A stretch of DNA of 64,000 bases. Origin: Sporocytophaga myxococcoides DSM 11118 (GTDB lineage: Bacteria; Bacteroidota; Bacteroidia; Cytophagales; Cytophagaceae). Of the stretch, positions 1 through 9,170 are shown in pieces (within the stretch, counting starts at the first letter, position 1; each line of letters begins with the position of its first letter). The position numbers and the translations under genes are program-made. The DNA lies in assembly GCF_000426725.1 (NCBI RefSeq), contig NZ_AUFX01000012.1:124001-188000 (forward strand), read 5' to 3'. The notes beneath the pieces are model-generated. The model had not been told where the DNA came from. It ran no database searches and saw nothing but the letters and a program-made list of their open reading frames with translations.

Positions 1-1
1 A

Positions 2-979
2 TATGGTCTCTGGAGCGGGAGTTGGCCATGCCCTGATTGCGATGTTCTGGCCTATAAGCTAACTATTCAAAGATCGGGGTTATTCAGGGAGGAGTCTGTG
101 AAGGTTAATGGAAAAGGCAATTCGGAAATTTTGGAAGGCACCTGGCAAATGATCAATGATAGCGTTCTTAGCTTGAATAAGATGGATGGAAGCAAAGCAA
201 AGTTTCTATTTAAAAGAAATGAGCTTGGCCTGCTTAATGAGAAAGGATCTTCAGTTCGAAATCAATATATTTTATACAGATCTAATGCTGAAGTCAAACT
301 TGAAGAGAGTGAAAAAATGCGTAAGGGAGGGATTGATTTTATTACGGACCTGGATGAAAAGTGGAAGCTTACGATCGATTTTGAAAAAGAAGCTGTATTT
401 CAATTCCCTGAAGGGGAAGTTATAAGGGCTGCACTTAATGATAAAATTGACCCTGATCGCAACATTTGGAAATTCACTAGTTCTGCTCCCGGATCTTTTC
501 TATCAATTGAGCTCACGAAGGATATTTGTATAGATAGCATTTCAGGAGAATCAATTCCTTATAAAGTTTTAATATCTGCCGAGGGCTTAAGAAACAAAGG
601 TGTCTCAAGATTTACCGGGTGCGGGAGTTTTTTGGGAGATTGGCGCCTTCACGATATATGGGCTCTAAGATCATTTAATGGTAAAGAAATTGACGCAACA
701 AATTTTGATAAAGGTATTCCTTACCTTGAATTTAATATCAGAGAAGGAAAAATTTTTGGAAATGCTGGTTGCAATGCTATTAGTGGAAGTTTTATCCAGA
801 GCAAAAGCATTCTGGCGATCGGATCTATTGCTTCAACCAAAATGCTTTGTAATGCTTATTCCTTCGAACAGGATCTTCTGTCAGCTCTTTCCCGGAAAAA
901 TTTTAAATATAAATTCGACGGACTTAAGCTTACTTTATCCGACGAAAAGAATGTCCTGGATTTTTCAAAAGTTGATTAA
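2..979 (+). CDS. NlpE-META domain fusion protein (5' end outside the window)
   Basis: The reading frame is open from base 2 to the stop at 977-979, so the gene starts before the window. The first visible residues (YGLWSGSWPCPDCDVLAYKL) match the NlpE N-terminal domain, whose hallmark is a PCxDC motif followed by an amphipathic strand and a G-x-W segment, here LEGTW near base 137. NlpE in enterobacteria is an outer-membrane lipoprotein involved in surface sensing and copper stress. The C-terminal part, from about base 650, is a META (HslJ/DUF306) domain: it has LHDIWAL at its start and the typical GNAGCNAISGSF core near bases 758-793. The combination suggests an envelope stress or sensing lipoprotein; the signal peptide and lipobox would lie upstream and cannot be seen. 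Its 3' end overlaps the convergent monooxygenase gene by 4 bases. Confidence 0.8.
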   Translation, partial: YGLWSGSWPCPDCDVLAYKLTIQRSGLFREESVKVNGKGNSEILEGTWQMINDSVLSLNKMDGSKAKFLFKRNELGLLNEKGSSVRNQYILYRSNAEVKLEESEKMRKGGIDFITDLDEKWKLTIDFEKEAVFQFPEGEVIRAALNDKIDPDRNIWKFTSSAPGSFLSIELTKDICIDSISGESIPYKVLISAEGLRNKGVSRFTGCGSFLGDWRLHDIWALRSFNGKEIDATNFDKGIPYLEFNIREGKIFGNAGCNAISGSFIQSKSILAIGSIASTKMLCNAYSFEQDLLSALSRKNFKYKFDGLKLTLSDEKNVLDFSKVD

Positions 980-1914
980 AGGGCACACAGTTGTTTTTTG
1001 TGACTTAGGTAATCTTCCCAGATTTCTTTTAAAATCTGACTTGCCGGTTTAATGTCTTTGATTTGTGCAGAAACCTGACCTATTTCAAGTTCTCCATCAT
1101 TGAGGTCCCCTTCAAATATCCCTTTCTTAGCTCTGCCTTTTGCAAGTAAATTTTTTAATGATATCGGATCAGCTCCTTTTTCTTCAGCTTGTTTTACTTC
1201 CTCATAAAATTTATTTTTAAGCAATCTCACCGGGGTCACAGATTTAAGAGTCAACACTGTTTCACCCTCTGCAGAATTTGTAACTCTGTTTTTAAAATTG
1301 ATATGTGCAGAAGATTCTTCACTAATTGCGAACCGACTTCCTATTTGCACTCCATCTGCACCTAAAGCCATAGCCGCCAACATTCCTCTGCCTGTCGCTA
1401 TACCACCCGCTGCTATAACAGGAATTTTTACCGCTTCTTTAACCATTGGTACCAGACAAAAAGTAGTTGTTTCTTCCCGGCCATTGTGACCTCCTGCTTC
1501 AAAACCTTCGGCTACAACCGCATCTACTCCCGCATCTTCAGATTTTTTGGCAAATTTGACACTTGATACCACATGAACGACCTTAATACCATTCTCCTTC
1601 AAAATTTTGGTCCATGTAGAGGGGTTGCCAGCAGAAGTGAAAACAATTTTAATTTCTTCTTCAATAATGATTTTAATAATTTTATCTATATCCGGATAAA
1701 GGAGGGGGACATTCACTCCAAAAGGGTGGCTAGTAGCTTGTTTGCATTTGACCAAATGTTCTTTTAAAACCTCTGGATACATAGAGCCTGCTCCTATCAA
1801 GCCGAGGCCACCAGCATTACTAACTGCTGAAGCCAGCTTCCAGCCGCTGCACCAAACCATTCCCGCTTGTATAATCGGATATTCAATTTCGAATAATTGA
1901 TTGACTCTATTCAT
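976..1914 (-). CDS. Nitronate monooxygenase / FabK-like FMN enzyme
   Basis: This 312-residue protein has the TIM-barrel layout of the nitronate monooxygenase (2-nitropropane dioxygenase) family, FMN-dependent enzymes that oxidise alkyl nitronates. Seen in the sequence: an N-terminal YPIIQAGM strand (residues 12-19), EGFEAGGHNG (136-145) with the His placed like the family's catalytic His, the phosphate-binding AAGGIATGRG (168-177) and ADGVQIGSRF (186-195). The length fits the family. Close relatives include FabK enoyl-ACP reductases, which share the fold, so the substrate cannot be fixed from sequence alone. It is transcribed alone and is convergent with the NlpE-META gene. No Shine-Dalgarno sequence is visible before the ATG. 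Confidence 0.85.
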   Translation of the reverse strand: MNRVNQLFEIEYPIIQAGMVWCSGWKLASAVSNAGGLGLIGAGSMYPEVLKEHLVKCKQATSHPFGVNVPLLYPDIDKIIKIIIEEEIKIVFTSAGNPSTWTKILKENGIKVVHVVSSVKFAKKSEDAGVDAVVAEGFEAGGHNGREETTTFCLVPMVKEAVKIPVIAAGGIATGRGMLAAMALGADGVQIGSRFAISEESSAHINFKNRVTNSAEGETVLTLKSVTPVRLLKNKFYEEVKQAEEKGADPISLKNLLAKGRAKKGIFEGDLNDGELEIGQVSAQIKDIKPASQILKEIWEDYLSHKKQLCAL

Positions 1915-2603
1915 GGGTAATAAATTATTTGATTGGAAAAATACAATATATTTTCTTTACTAATATACTAATTGTCAGGTTTATGTATAGCATTGATTTT
2001 GACCATTTTCAAGAAATATAAAATACATGCGTGTATAGATAAAATTTTAAAAAGACTTTTGTTTGCAGGCATGAAAAAAAATGTTAAGGTTATCAACACT
2101 GGATATAGGTCGATGAATGCTTTAAAGTCATTGATTGTCAGTTGAATTCGAGTGAACATTTTCGCTCTGTGGATAAAAGAATAACTTTGTGGAAAAACTT
2201 GGCTCGAAAAATTGAAAAAATATAAGATTTATAATTATGTAATATGTTGCTGTTCAGTAGGTAAAGGGCCCCTGCAAATTTTCTAAAACTTGGTAAAAGT
2301 CATTTTTCCGCTTGTAAAATTTTTTGTTGCCATATTGAAATTGTACAATTTTTAAGTTGTTGGAATAATTCTTCTGAATTAAGGTAGAAGATTTTGATCT
2401 TAAGTATATTTTTTAATTCCTATTAAAGATCACCTTCTGAATCCTTCTCTTTCAGGAGAAGCTTTAAAATTCCCCCTAAAAATGAGAAATTAACTATTTC
2501 ATGCTCTGTGACTACAATTTTCTTAATTGTTTATTCTACTGGGAGTTCATATCCATTAACAATTTATTTTGGTTTGAGGTTGTACTCTAAAGTAGTTTTA
2601 GGT
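1915..2603. other. Long AT-rich non-coding gap
   Basis: Between the monooxygenase start and the small DUF6435-like gene there are about 690 bases with no convincing gene. A weak 63-codon minus-strand frame (1968-2159) has no recognisable features. A small hairpin (CTTCTC...GAGAAG, about 2441-2461) is present. I see no tRNA, riboswitch or clear promoter here. Confidence 0.5.
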
Positions 2604-2765
2604 ATGTGGAATCTCATTAAATATTTTCAACAACAAAAGCTGAGAAAATACTATACAAAACTCAGGCTTGACGCGCTTGAAGCCCGTAAGAATGGAGATA
2701 TAAAAAGATCGCTGGCATTAAATGCCATGGCTGACAAGCTTATGAGCGATGTAATTTACAGTTAG
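2604..2765 (+). CDS. Small DUF6435-like protein
   Basis: A 53-residue protein starting MWNLIKYFQQQKLRK. It resembles small DUF6435 proteins: an aromatic N-terminus, a Lys-rich KLRKYYTKLRLDALEA helix, the RNGDI-type turn (here KNGDIKR) and a second helix with AMADKL. Function is unknown. The frame could begin 32 codons upstream at 2508, but that extension does not resemble the family, so the internal ATG is preferred. Its stop overlaps the 3' end of the convergent GH3 gene by 4 bases. The family match is from memory of the motif pattern. Confidence 0.55.
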   Translation: MWNLIKYFQQQKLRKYYTKLRLDALEARKNGDIKRSLALNAMADKLMSDVIYS

Positions 2766-4273
2766 AGGTTTAAATTCTTTAAAATATCCTCTACAAATTC
2801 ACGAGAGTTGGAGAGTCTGGGCACTTTATTCTGACCGCCCAGCTTACCTCTCTGCTTCATCCACTTGTAAAAAGTCCCTTGTGGTACTGAATGAATAATC
2901 GGTTGCTGAAGGGCAATATCTTTATATCGTTTTGCTTCATAGTCAGAATTTACGACTTTAAGCTCTTCGTCTAATATTTGGGAAAATTGATGCAGGTCCT
3001 TTGGTGACTGAGAAAATTCTATAACCCATTCATGTCTTCCATTTTTATTCCCTTCGAAGAATACAGGGGCAGCAGTAAAGTTACTCACAATAGAGCTGGT
3101 TTTCATGCCTGCTTTGGAAACAGCCGTTTCTGCATTTTCGACCATTAGTTCTTCACCAAAGGCGTTTATAAAATGCTTGGTCCTTCCGGTTATTCTGATG
3201 CGATAAGGTGAAAGGGAAGTAAATTTTACTGTATCTCCAATTTTGTATCTCCACAAACCTGCATTGGTAGAAATTACCATAGCATAGCTCTTATCAAGCT
3301 CAACTTCGTGCAGGGAATAGCTTTTTGGGAATTCATCATCCTGGTGATCGATATCAATGAATTCATAATAAATGCCATAATCCAGCATCAGAAGCAGTTC
3401 GTCTGATCCTTTCTGGTCTTGAATTCCGAAGAATCCTTCCGAGGCAGTATAGGTTTCCATGTAATCCACAGAGGGAGCTGGAAAGAAGTTTTTGAATATT
3501 TCCCTATAAGGAGAGAATGCCACTGCACCATGATAGAAAACCTCAAAGTTCGGCCATACTTCAAGCATGTTCTTTTTGCCTGTAAGTTCGAGTATCCTGT
3601 TTAATAGAACGATGGTCCAGGTAGGAACACCGCTGATACAGGTTACATTTTCACTTAGTGTGGCTTTGGCCATTTTCTCAATTTTCTGTTCCCACTCATC
3701 CATCAAAGCAATAGTGAGATCAGGTGTTCTTGAGTACTGAGCCCACATAGGCAGATTGGCCATGATTACAGCAGAAACATCACCATAAAATGAATCTTTC
3801 CACTTCGGGTTTTTATAATAGGAGCCGCCTATTGCAAGGTTTTTCCCATTGAATAACTTGCTGTGGGGGTTATTATTAAAGAAAAGGCAGAGCAGGTCTT
3901 TCCCACCTTTATAGTGACAATGATACAACGCCTCTTTGGAAACTGGTATAAATTTACTTTTTGCATTAGTGGTCCCGGATGATTTCGAGAACCAGGAGAT
4001 TTTAGTGGGCCAAAGAATATTCTGCTGGCCCTGCATCATACGATCTATGTATGGAAACAAAGATTCATAGGGTGATACTGGTACAGAGTTTTTAAATGCT
4101 TCAGCAGACTTAATGGAATTATAGCCATACTTTTTTCCCCACTCCGTATTTTTTCCTTTTTGGACAAGGTCAAAAAATAATTGTTCCTGAATCTCATGAG
4201 GATTTTTCATAAAACGCTCAATATGGCCTATACGCCTCTTGAGAATATTCTTCATTATAAGATTCAGAATCAT
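2762..4273 (-). CDS. GH3 family acyl-acid amido synthetase-like protein
   Basis: This 503-residue protein belongs to the GH3 superfamily, adenylate-forming enzymes best known from plants, where they join jasmonate, auxin or benzoates to amino acids. The ATP-binding motif SKSSGTTNAKSKF is at residues 96-108, and the C-terminal part has ETYTASEGFFG and YRIRITGRTKHFINAFGEE, corresponding to the second and third adenylation motifs. Length is near that of plant GH3 proteins (about 550-600) but somewhat shorter. The bacterial substrate is unknown. It lies 3 bases after lptB in a recJ-lptB-GH3 run on the minus strand, so it is probably cotranscribed. An alternative start is the Met at residue 7. Confidence 0.85.
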   Translation of the reverse strand: MILNLIMKNILKRRIGHIERFMKNPHEIQEQLFFDLVQKGKNTEWGKKYGYNSIKSAEAFKNSVPVSPYESLFPYIDRMMQGQQNILWPTKISWFSKSSGTTNAKSKFIPVSKEALYHCHYKGGKDLLCLFFNNNPHSKLFNGKNLAIGGSYYKNPKWKDSFYGDVSAVIMANLPMWAQYSRTPDLTIALMDEWEQKIEKMAKATLSENVTCISGVPTWTIVLLNRILELTGKKNMLEVWPNFEVFYHGAVAFSPYREIFKNFFPAPSVDYMETYTASEGFFGIQDQKGSDELLLMLDYGIYYEFIDIDHQDDEFPKSYSLHEVELDKSYAMVISTNAGLWRYKIGDTVKFTSLSPYRIRITGRTKHFINAFGEELMVENAETAVSKAGMKTSSIVSNFTAAPVFFEGNKNGRHEWVIEFSQSPKDLHQFSQILDEELKVVNSDYEAKRYKDIALQQPIIHSVPQGTFYKWMKQRGKLGGQNKVPRLSNSREFVEDILKNLNL

Positions 4274-4276
4274 CCG

Positions 4277-5008
4277 TTAGATCTTTCTTTTCAATTCGAA
4301 ATGTTTTCCAAGATAAACTCTTCTAACCTGCTCATCCGCCGCAAGTTCTTCTGCAGTACCTGATTTTAGAATCTTTCCTTCAAATAAAAGGTAAGCCCTG
4401 TCCGTAATGGAAAGTGTTTCGTTTACATTGTGGTCAGTAATAAGAATACCGATATTTTTATTCTTTAGTTTAGCAACAATTGATTGTATCTCTTCAACCG
4501 CAATTGGGTCTACACCAGCAAACGGCTCATCCAATAACACAAACTTCGGATCTACGGCAAGAGCTCGGGCTATTTCTGTCCTTCTTCTTTCTCCTCCTGA
4601 AAGCACCATGCCTATATTTTTTCTCACATGGTTTAAGCTGAATTCATCAAGAAGTTCCTGAAGTTTTTGCTTTTGGTCTGCTTTGGAAAGTTTAGTCATT
4701 TCCAGAACTGCCATAATGTTTTCTTCCACTGTAAGTGTTCTGAAAACTGAAGCTTCCTGTGCTAAGTAACCTACTCCTCTTTTTGCCCTCTGGTACATAG
4801 GGAGTTTGGTTATTTCTTCATCCTCCAGAAAAATTTTTCCTTCATTGGGTTTTATGAGGCCCACTATCATATAGAATGAAGTAGTTTTTCCGGCTCCATT
4901 CGGTCCCAGCAGTCCTACGATTTCCCCTTGTTTAACTTCTACCGAAACGTTGTTAACTACGGTTCTGGCTTTATATCTCTTAATTAAATGTTCCGCTCTG
5001 AGTATCAT
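4277..5008 (-). CDS. lptB: LPS export ABC transporter ATP-binding protein LptB
   Basis: A 243-residue ABC ATPase that would power lipopolysaccharide extraction from the inner membrane with LptF and LptG. Walker [11 protein letters not shown] is at residues 35-44, the ABC signature LSGGE at 136-140, and Walker B FVLLDEP at 156-162, followed by the D-loop and the switch His in ITDHN. The wording [17 protein letters not shown] and the [11 protein letters not shown]-loop region are typical of LptB rather than branched-chain amino acid ATPases. It sits 37 bases downstream of recJ and 3 bases before the GH3 gene. The other lpt genes are not in this window. Confidence 0.93.
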   Translation of the reverse strand: MILRAEHLIKRYKARTVVNNVSVEVKQGEIVGLLGPNGAGKTTSFYMIVGLIKPNEGKIFLEDEEITKLPMYQRAKRGVGYLAQEASVFRTLTVEENIMAVLEMTKLSKADQKQKLQELLDEFSLNHVRKNIGMVLSGGERRRTEIARALAVDPKFVLLDEPFAGVDPIAVEEIQSIVAKLKNKNIGILITDHNVNETLSITDRAYLLFEGKILKSGTAEELAADEQVRRVYLGKHFELKRKI

Positions 5009-5045
5009 CTCTGATTATATAACAAAATAAAAGGAAGACCCTCTT

Positions 5046-6749
5046 TTAATTATTGACAAATTTTATATCCTTTATGAATAATTGCAAAGTTTTTTTACCA
5101 TTAAATTCATTTTCATAAATATGGTAACAAATATTAAATGGCTCTCCTTTTGAAATTCTTTTAAATGGTTCTACCATATTAAATCCGATCGCCTCAATGG
5201 GATTAAAGCCATCCTGGGAAATTCTCAATTTCAGGTGCTGGTCTTTCAACAATCTTGCGGAACCATCATCTCTGACATTCTCAGAAAGAAATACGGGATC
5301 CATGTTTCCTGGCCCGAATGGAGCTAATTGCTTCAGAATGTTATAAAACTTCTGATTAATCTGTGACAATTCAATTTTAAGATCAATATCCAATTTGGGT
5401 ATTAAATCCTCTTGCCGAATATCGCAAGAAACAACCTGCTCGAATTTTTCCTGGAAAGCTTTGATATTTTCAAGCTTCATAGTAAGTCCGGCGGCATAAG
5501 TATGTCCTCCAAACTGTTCAAGCAGATCAGAGCACTTTGCTATTGCTTCATATACATCAAATCCGTCTACAGATCTTGCAGAGCCTGTAGCCATGCCATT
5601 GTTTTCAGTAAGAATAATAGTAGGTCTGTAATACTTCTCAATGCATCGGGAAGCCACAATCCCTATAACCCCTTTATGCCAGTCGTTTTTGAAAAGGACA
5701 GTTGATTTTGAATCCAAAGCCACTTTGTCCTGAATCATTCGAATAGCTTCGTCAGTGATGTTCAGGTCAAAATCCTTTCTTACTTTATTCTTTTCGTTTA
5801 TCTTTTCAGCCAGTAGATCTGCTTCATCCTGGTCTTTGGCAATAAGCAGGTGAACTGCATGTTTGGCATGTGCAATTCTTCCTGCAGCATTTATTCTGGG
5901 ACCAACCCCGAAGACAATATTATTGATCGTAAGTTCTTTTGATACGCCTGATATGTCAATGAGCGCTTTCATTCCGGGACGAGGCGACTCATTTAACACC
6001 TTCAAACCATGGTAGGTTAATATCCTGTTTTCACCGGTAATAGGCACTATATCTGAAGCTATACTTACAGCAACTAAGTCAAGAAAGCTAAAGAGTACTT
6101 CTTCTTCCAGACCAAGGTCAATACACAATGCCTGCATCAATTTAAAGCCAACGCCACAACCAGAAAGTTCTTTATATGGATAATCGCAGTCTGATCTTTT
6201 GGGGTCAAGGACAGCACAGGCGATAGGGATAATATCGCCGGGCTTGTGGTGATCACATACTATGAAATCTATTCCTTGCTCTGTAGCATAAGCTATTTCA
6301 TTTGATGACTTGATGCCGCAGTCAAGACTGATAATAAGAGAAAAGCCATTTTCCTGAGCCCAATCGATACCGGTTTTTGAAATGCCATAACCTTCTTTGT
6401 ATCTGTCGGGAATATAAAATTCGAGGTTTTCGTAATAGTTGCTTAGAAAGCCGTAAACCAGTGTGACAGAAGTAGTACCATCGACATCATAGTCTCCGTA
6501 TATAAGGATTTTTTCTTCATTGTCCATGGCCTCACACAGCCTGGAAACAGCTTTATCCATATCTTTCATAAGATATGGATCATGTAAATTTTCTAATGAA
6601 GGTCTGAAAAAATCTCTGGCTTCTTCAAATGTATTGATCCCTCTTTGAATCAGTAGAGAAGAGAGAGAAGCGTTGATATTAATCGCCTGTGATAAAGACT
6701 CAATGTTTTGAGCCGGAGGAACATGTTTAAATACCCAACGCTTTTCCAT
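5046..6749 (-). CDS. recJ: Single-stranded-DNA-specific exonuclease RecJ
   Basis: A 567-residue 5'-3' single-strand exonuclease used in recombination and mismatch repair, close to the 577 residues of the E. coli enzyme. The DHH phosphoesterase motifs are all visible: IYGDYDVDGTTS near residues 83-94, SLDCGI (141-146), the CDHHKP motif (165-170), and the DHHA1 region with GVGPRINAAGRI and later FGGHTYAAG. It is the first gene of the recJ-lptB-GH3 run; DUF2130 lies 90 bases upstream and may be separate. Confidence 0.95.
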   Translation of the reverse strand: MEKRWVFKHVPPAQNIESLSQAININASLSSLLIQRGINTFEEARDFFRPSLENLHDPYLMKDMDKAVSRLCEAMDNEEKILIYGDYDVDGTTSVTLVYGFLSNYYENLEFYIPDRYKEGYGISKTGIDWAQENGFSLIISLDCGIKSSNEIAYATEQGIDFIVCDHHKPGDIIPIACAVLDPKRSDCDYPYKELSGCGVGFKLMQALCIDLGLEEEVLFSFLDLVAVSIASDIVPITGENRILTYHGLKVLNESPRPGMKALIDISGVSKELTINNIVFGVGPRINAAGRIAHAKHAVHLLIAKDQDEADLLAEKINEKNKVRKDFDLNITDEAIRMIQDKVALDSKSTVLFKNDWHKGVIGIVASRCIEKYYRPTIILTENNGMATGSARSVDGFDVYEAIAKCSDLLEQFGGHTYAAGLTMKLENIKAFQEKFEQVVSCDIRQEDLIPKLDIDLKIELSQINQKFYNILKQLAPFGPGNMDPVFLSENVRDDGSARLLKDQHLKLRISQDGFNPIEAIGFNMVEPFKRISKGEPFNICYHIYENEFNGKKTLQLFIKDIKFVNN

Positions 6750-6839
6750 AAAGCATACAAAATATAAAAAAATAGCGACTTTTTTATAAAAAGGGGACGT
6801 TATCAGGCAAATATTCCGGGTTTATTACCTGAAAAGGCA

Positions 6840-8288
6840 TTATTCGCCTTCTTCCAGCAAGTCAGGAGTCTCAAGATATTTGATATCTCCAACGGCTTTG
6901 CCCGCTATTCCTTTAATTGACCCATACATATCTACTGTATTGTGAAGGACTTTTTCCAGTTGTTTTTCACGTTCTTTCCAGAGTTTTTGGGTGACAAGTT
7001 TTTCTTTTGCTAGAGCTTCCTGCATGGAAGAAAAGCCTTCAACAATTGCTTCCATCTGCTGCCGGAATTCGTTACCGGTCAGATAGTCATACAGCATTTG
7101 CATTTTATCCCCCTTGTTTTCCTGTGATAATTTTACTTCAGTCAATTTAATAAGGGTATCTCTGAGAATCATGGCAACACCTTTCACTTCATTGAAAGAG
7201 CAAACCCAAACACCATCGCGAAGACCAAACTTTTCCATGTCTTTAGGCATGGTTTCAGTTACAAGGACAGCAAGGTCAGCTTTTTGCCCCCGAAGATCTC
7301 CTTTCAGTTTTTCAATCCAACCTTCGCTGAAAGCCTTGGTACGCTTGCTTTCATAGATGATTTTTCCGCAATCTTTTCCGGAAGAGTTCCTTACAGTGTG
7401 AATCACATCGGCTCCTCTTACCCCTTTTCCTACTTCTTCTACCAGGTCAAATGGGAAAACTTCTCTGAGCATTCCTTCAAGTACAACTTCCTGGGCTTCA
7501 CCTTGCAACTGCATAGAGCCTTGTTCTGCTTTTCTTTTCATCTCATCAATCTGTTTCCTCAAAGAATCCAGCTGCATGTCCTTTTCTTTGATCTTCAGTT
7601 GATTGTTTTCGTCCATTCGTTTGCGAATGTCGTCCTCCATATCCTTGGCCTTATTGAGAAACCTTTTCTCCATTTCCAGCTCAAGTTCTTCCTTTTTATC
7701 ATTCAGCTCCTTTTCTTTTTTTAGAAGCTCAAGCTCTTTAGTTTTAAGCTCGCGGTTTTCTTTTTTCCGCTCATCAACTTCTTCCTGTAAATTTTTTAGT
7801 TGAAGCTCAAAGTCCTCTTTGACTTTGCTTTTGAGCTGATCTTCCATTTCTTTGGTTTTGTTCAGAAGTTTTTTTTCCAGCTCCAGTTCAAGTTCATCAC
7901 TTTTCTCCTTCAGTTCTTTTTCTTTTTTCAAAAGATCAAGCTCCTTCGTTTTCAGCTCGCGGTTTTCCTTTTTGCGTTCCTCAATTTCTTCCTGCATTGT
8001 TTTGAGCTGCATTTCAAAATCTTCTTTCACTTTGCCTTTGAGCTGTTCCTCAATTTTCTGCTTTTCCAGAATCAGTGTTTTTTTCATCTGAGATTCCTGA
8101 TCTTCCCGTTCTTTAATCAGTTTGGCCTGATAAGCACGGAGTTTGTTTTCTTTTTCAGCGAGTTCAGCTTCTTTCTGTTTCTGGATTTTCTCAAAATCCT
8201 GTTTTAATTTTTCCTCTATATGGCTGGCAAGCGCTTCTTCTACATTGAAATGATGAGCGCATTTGGGGCAGGTAATTTTATTTTCCAC
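6840..8288 (-). CDS. DUF2130 coiled-coil protein with a duplicated 69-residue segment
   Basis: A 482-residue protein with three parts. A CPKCAHHF knuckle opens it (residues 7-14, a zinc-ribbon half). Residues about 24-258 are an almost uninterrupted Lys/Glu-rich coiled coil. From about 266 it is the globular DUF2130 domain, with VLEGMLREVFPFDLVEEV, GADVIHTV and the CGKIIYESKR segment, which looks like a restriction-endonuclease-type core. Within the coil, residues 86-154 and 155-223 are near-copies of each other (KVKEDFEMQLK and KVKEDFELQLK at the start of each), showing a tandem in-frame duplication. The DUF2130 role is not established; a nuclease-like function is only suggested by the ESKR strand. 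The gene is followed at the DNA level by recJ. Confidence 0.85.
   Translation of the reverse strand: MENKITCPKCAHHFNVEEALASHIEEKLKQDFEKIQKQKEAELAEKENKLRAYQAKLIKEREDQESQMKKTLILEKQKIEEQLKGKVKEDFEMQLKTMQEEIEERKKENRELKTKELDLLKKEKELKEKSDELELELEKKLLNKTKEMEDQLKSKVKEDFELQLKNLQEEVDERKKENRELKTKELELLKKEKELNDKKEELELEMEKRFLNKAKDMEDDIRKRMDENNQLKIKEKDMQLDSLRKQIDEMKRKAEQGSMQLQGEAQEVVLEGMLREVFPFDLVEEVGKGVRGADVIHTVRNSSGKDCGKIIYESKRTKAFSEGWIEKLKGDLRGQKADLAVLVTETMPKDMEKFGLRDGVWVCSFNEVKGVAMILRDTLIKLTEVKLSQENKGDKMQMLYDYLTGNEFRQQMEAIVEGFSSMQEALAKEKLVTQKLWKEREKQLEKVLHNTVDMYGSIKGIAGKAVGDIKYLETPDLLEEGE
7620..8033. repeat. Tandem 207-bp duplication inside the DUF2130 gene
   Basis: Two adjacent in-frame units, 7827-8033 and 7620-7826, encode 69-residue coiled-coil segments that align without gaps. 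The stretch RKKENRELKTKEL is identical in both, and most other changes are conservative (M/L, D/E, K/N). Confidence 0.85.
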
Positions 8289-8333
8289 TAGAAAGTTCTT
8301 GAAGTATTGTTAAAGATAAGAAATATGTGGCTG

Positions 8334-8366
8334 AAGGCGAAAAGCAGAAAGCTTAAAGTTAAAAAG
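8334..8366. repeat. Purine-rich intergenic word repeat, copy A
   Basis: The run AAGCAGAAAGCTTAAAG (8342-8358) recurs with one base changed, on the opposite strand, at 29251-29267. Such AAAGC-rich words look like remnants of a dispersed intergenic repeat. Confidence 0.5.
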
Positions 8367-8495
8367 ATGAAATGACTCAATAATCATTAGTTTTGAAAGA
8401 GCAATTCAATAGGAGATTTTAAAAAATTTCGTGGAAAATTATGAAGGAATTAAAAAATAAAGAATCGGATAATTAAAAAAATATCCTATTGCATA

Positions 8496-8527
8496 AAAAA
8501 GGCTGACTCTTTCGAATCAGCCTTTTT
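8496..8527. terminator. Bidirectional intrinsic terminator
   Basis: AAAAAGGCTGA (8496-8506) pairs perfectly with TCAGCCTTTTT (8517-8527), an 11-bp stem with a 10-base loop and a T-run. On the minus strand it lies just after the SPOR-like gene, where it would end that transcript. Confidence 0.85.
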
Positions 8528-8556
8528 AAATATTTAATTACTTATTAAATGAGGTA

Positions 8557-9099
8557 TTATAATACACCTTCAAGCACATCTTTAATCGGTACTCTTTCGC
8601 CATTTTTATAAGCGACGATCCAGGCATCTTTTACACCCATGTCCCTGAGTGCTTTTTTAAATGTATTTGCCTCCCAATAGTCAGCAAAATTGCCCAATGT
8701 GTACTTCTTTATGCCATCACTATCTACTTCGCCACTGAAGTTTGGATTATTGTCAAAATATTTTGACAGGTCTTTGTTTCTGAAAGAGCCTACCTGCACT
8801 TTAAAAGTAACGCCAGGTACGGTTTTGGATTTAACACTGCCAGCTCCTCCTGATTGAAGACTTTTTTTAAGTTGCTCTATTTCTGCATTTTTGGCATCCA
8901 CCTCAGATTTTAAACTGGCTGATTGGGAAGCTTGAGCTGATAAAGCATCTTTTTCTTCAATAAGCTTCTTATACTCCATCGGAGTAAGAGATTTCAGTTT
9001 TTTAGCCCATTCTTTTTCAGTTTCCTTATCAGATTGGGCAAATCCGGCAGAAACTGCCAGAAACATTAACAATCCGAACACATGAGCGCTCTTTTTCAT
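8557..9099 (-). CDS. Exported protein with coiled coil and SPOR-like domain
   Basis: A 180-residue exported protein. Residues 1-21 form a signal peptide ending AGFA before Gln. Residues about 25-90 are a charged helical or coiled-coil region, and residues about 97-165 look like a SPOR domain: FKVQVGSFRNKDL opens it, followed by KKYTLGNFADYWEANTFKKALRDMGVKDAWIVAYKNG, the pattern of the SPOR fold that binds denuded peptidoglycan glycans. A periplasmic role at the cell wall is therefore likely, but no partner is shown. It is a single gene between fumC and DUF2130, with a terminator right after it. Confidence 0.75.
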   Translation of the reverse strand: MKKSAHVFGLLMFLAVSAGFAQSDKETEKEWAKKLKSLTPMEYKKLIEEKDALSAQASQSASLKSEVDAKNAEIEQLKKSLQSGGAGSVKSKTVPGVTFKVQVGSFRNKDLSKYFDNNPNFSGEVDSDGIKKYTLGNFADYWEANTFKKALRDMGVKDAWIVAYKNGERVPIKDVLEGVL

Positions 9100-9170
9100 G
9101 ATAGTAGCTATTTAAATAATGTTTTTAGAGTATCCTGTTTTTATAATTGCCGACAGGAAACCCTAAAATA

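Noticed and set aside
98-100. GTG start with a GGGAGGAG before it for the NlpE-META gene
   Set aside because: The frame continues upstream to base 2 with the NlpE PCxDC motif, so the Shine-Dalgarno-like bases are coding sequence and the true start is outside the window.
1968-2159. A 63-codon minus-strand frame in the gap
   Set aside because: No family features, no ribosome site, and typical chance composition for AT-rich DNA.
7284-8207. Long plus-strand frames rich in Phe and Leu opposite the DUF2130 gene
   Set aside because: They are the antisense of a Lys/Glu-rich coil; the composition explains them.
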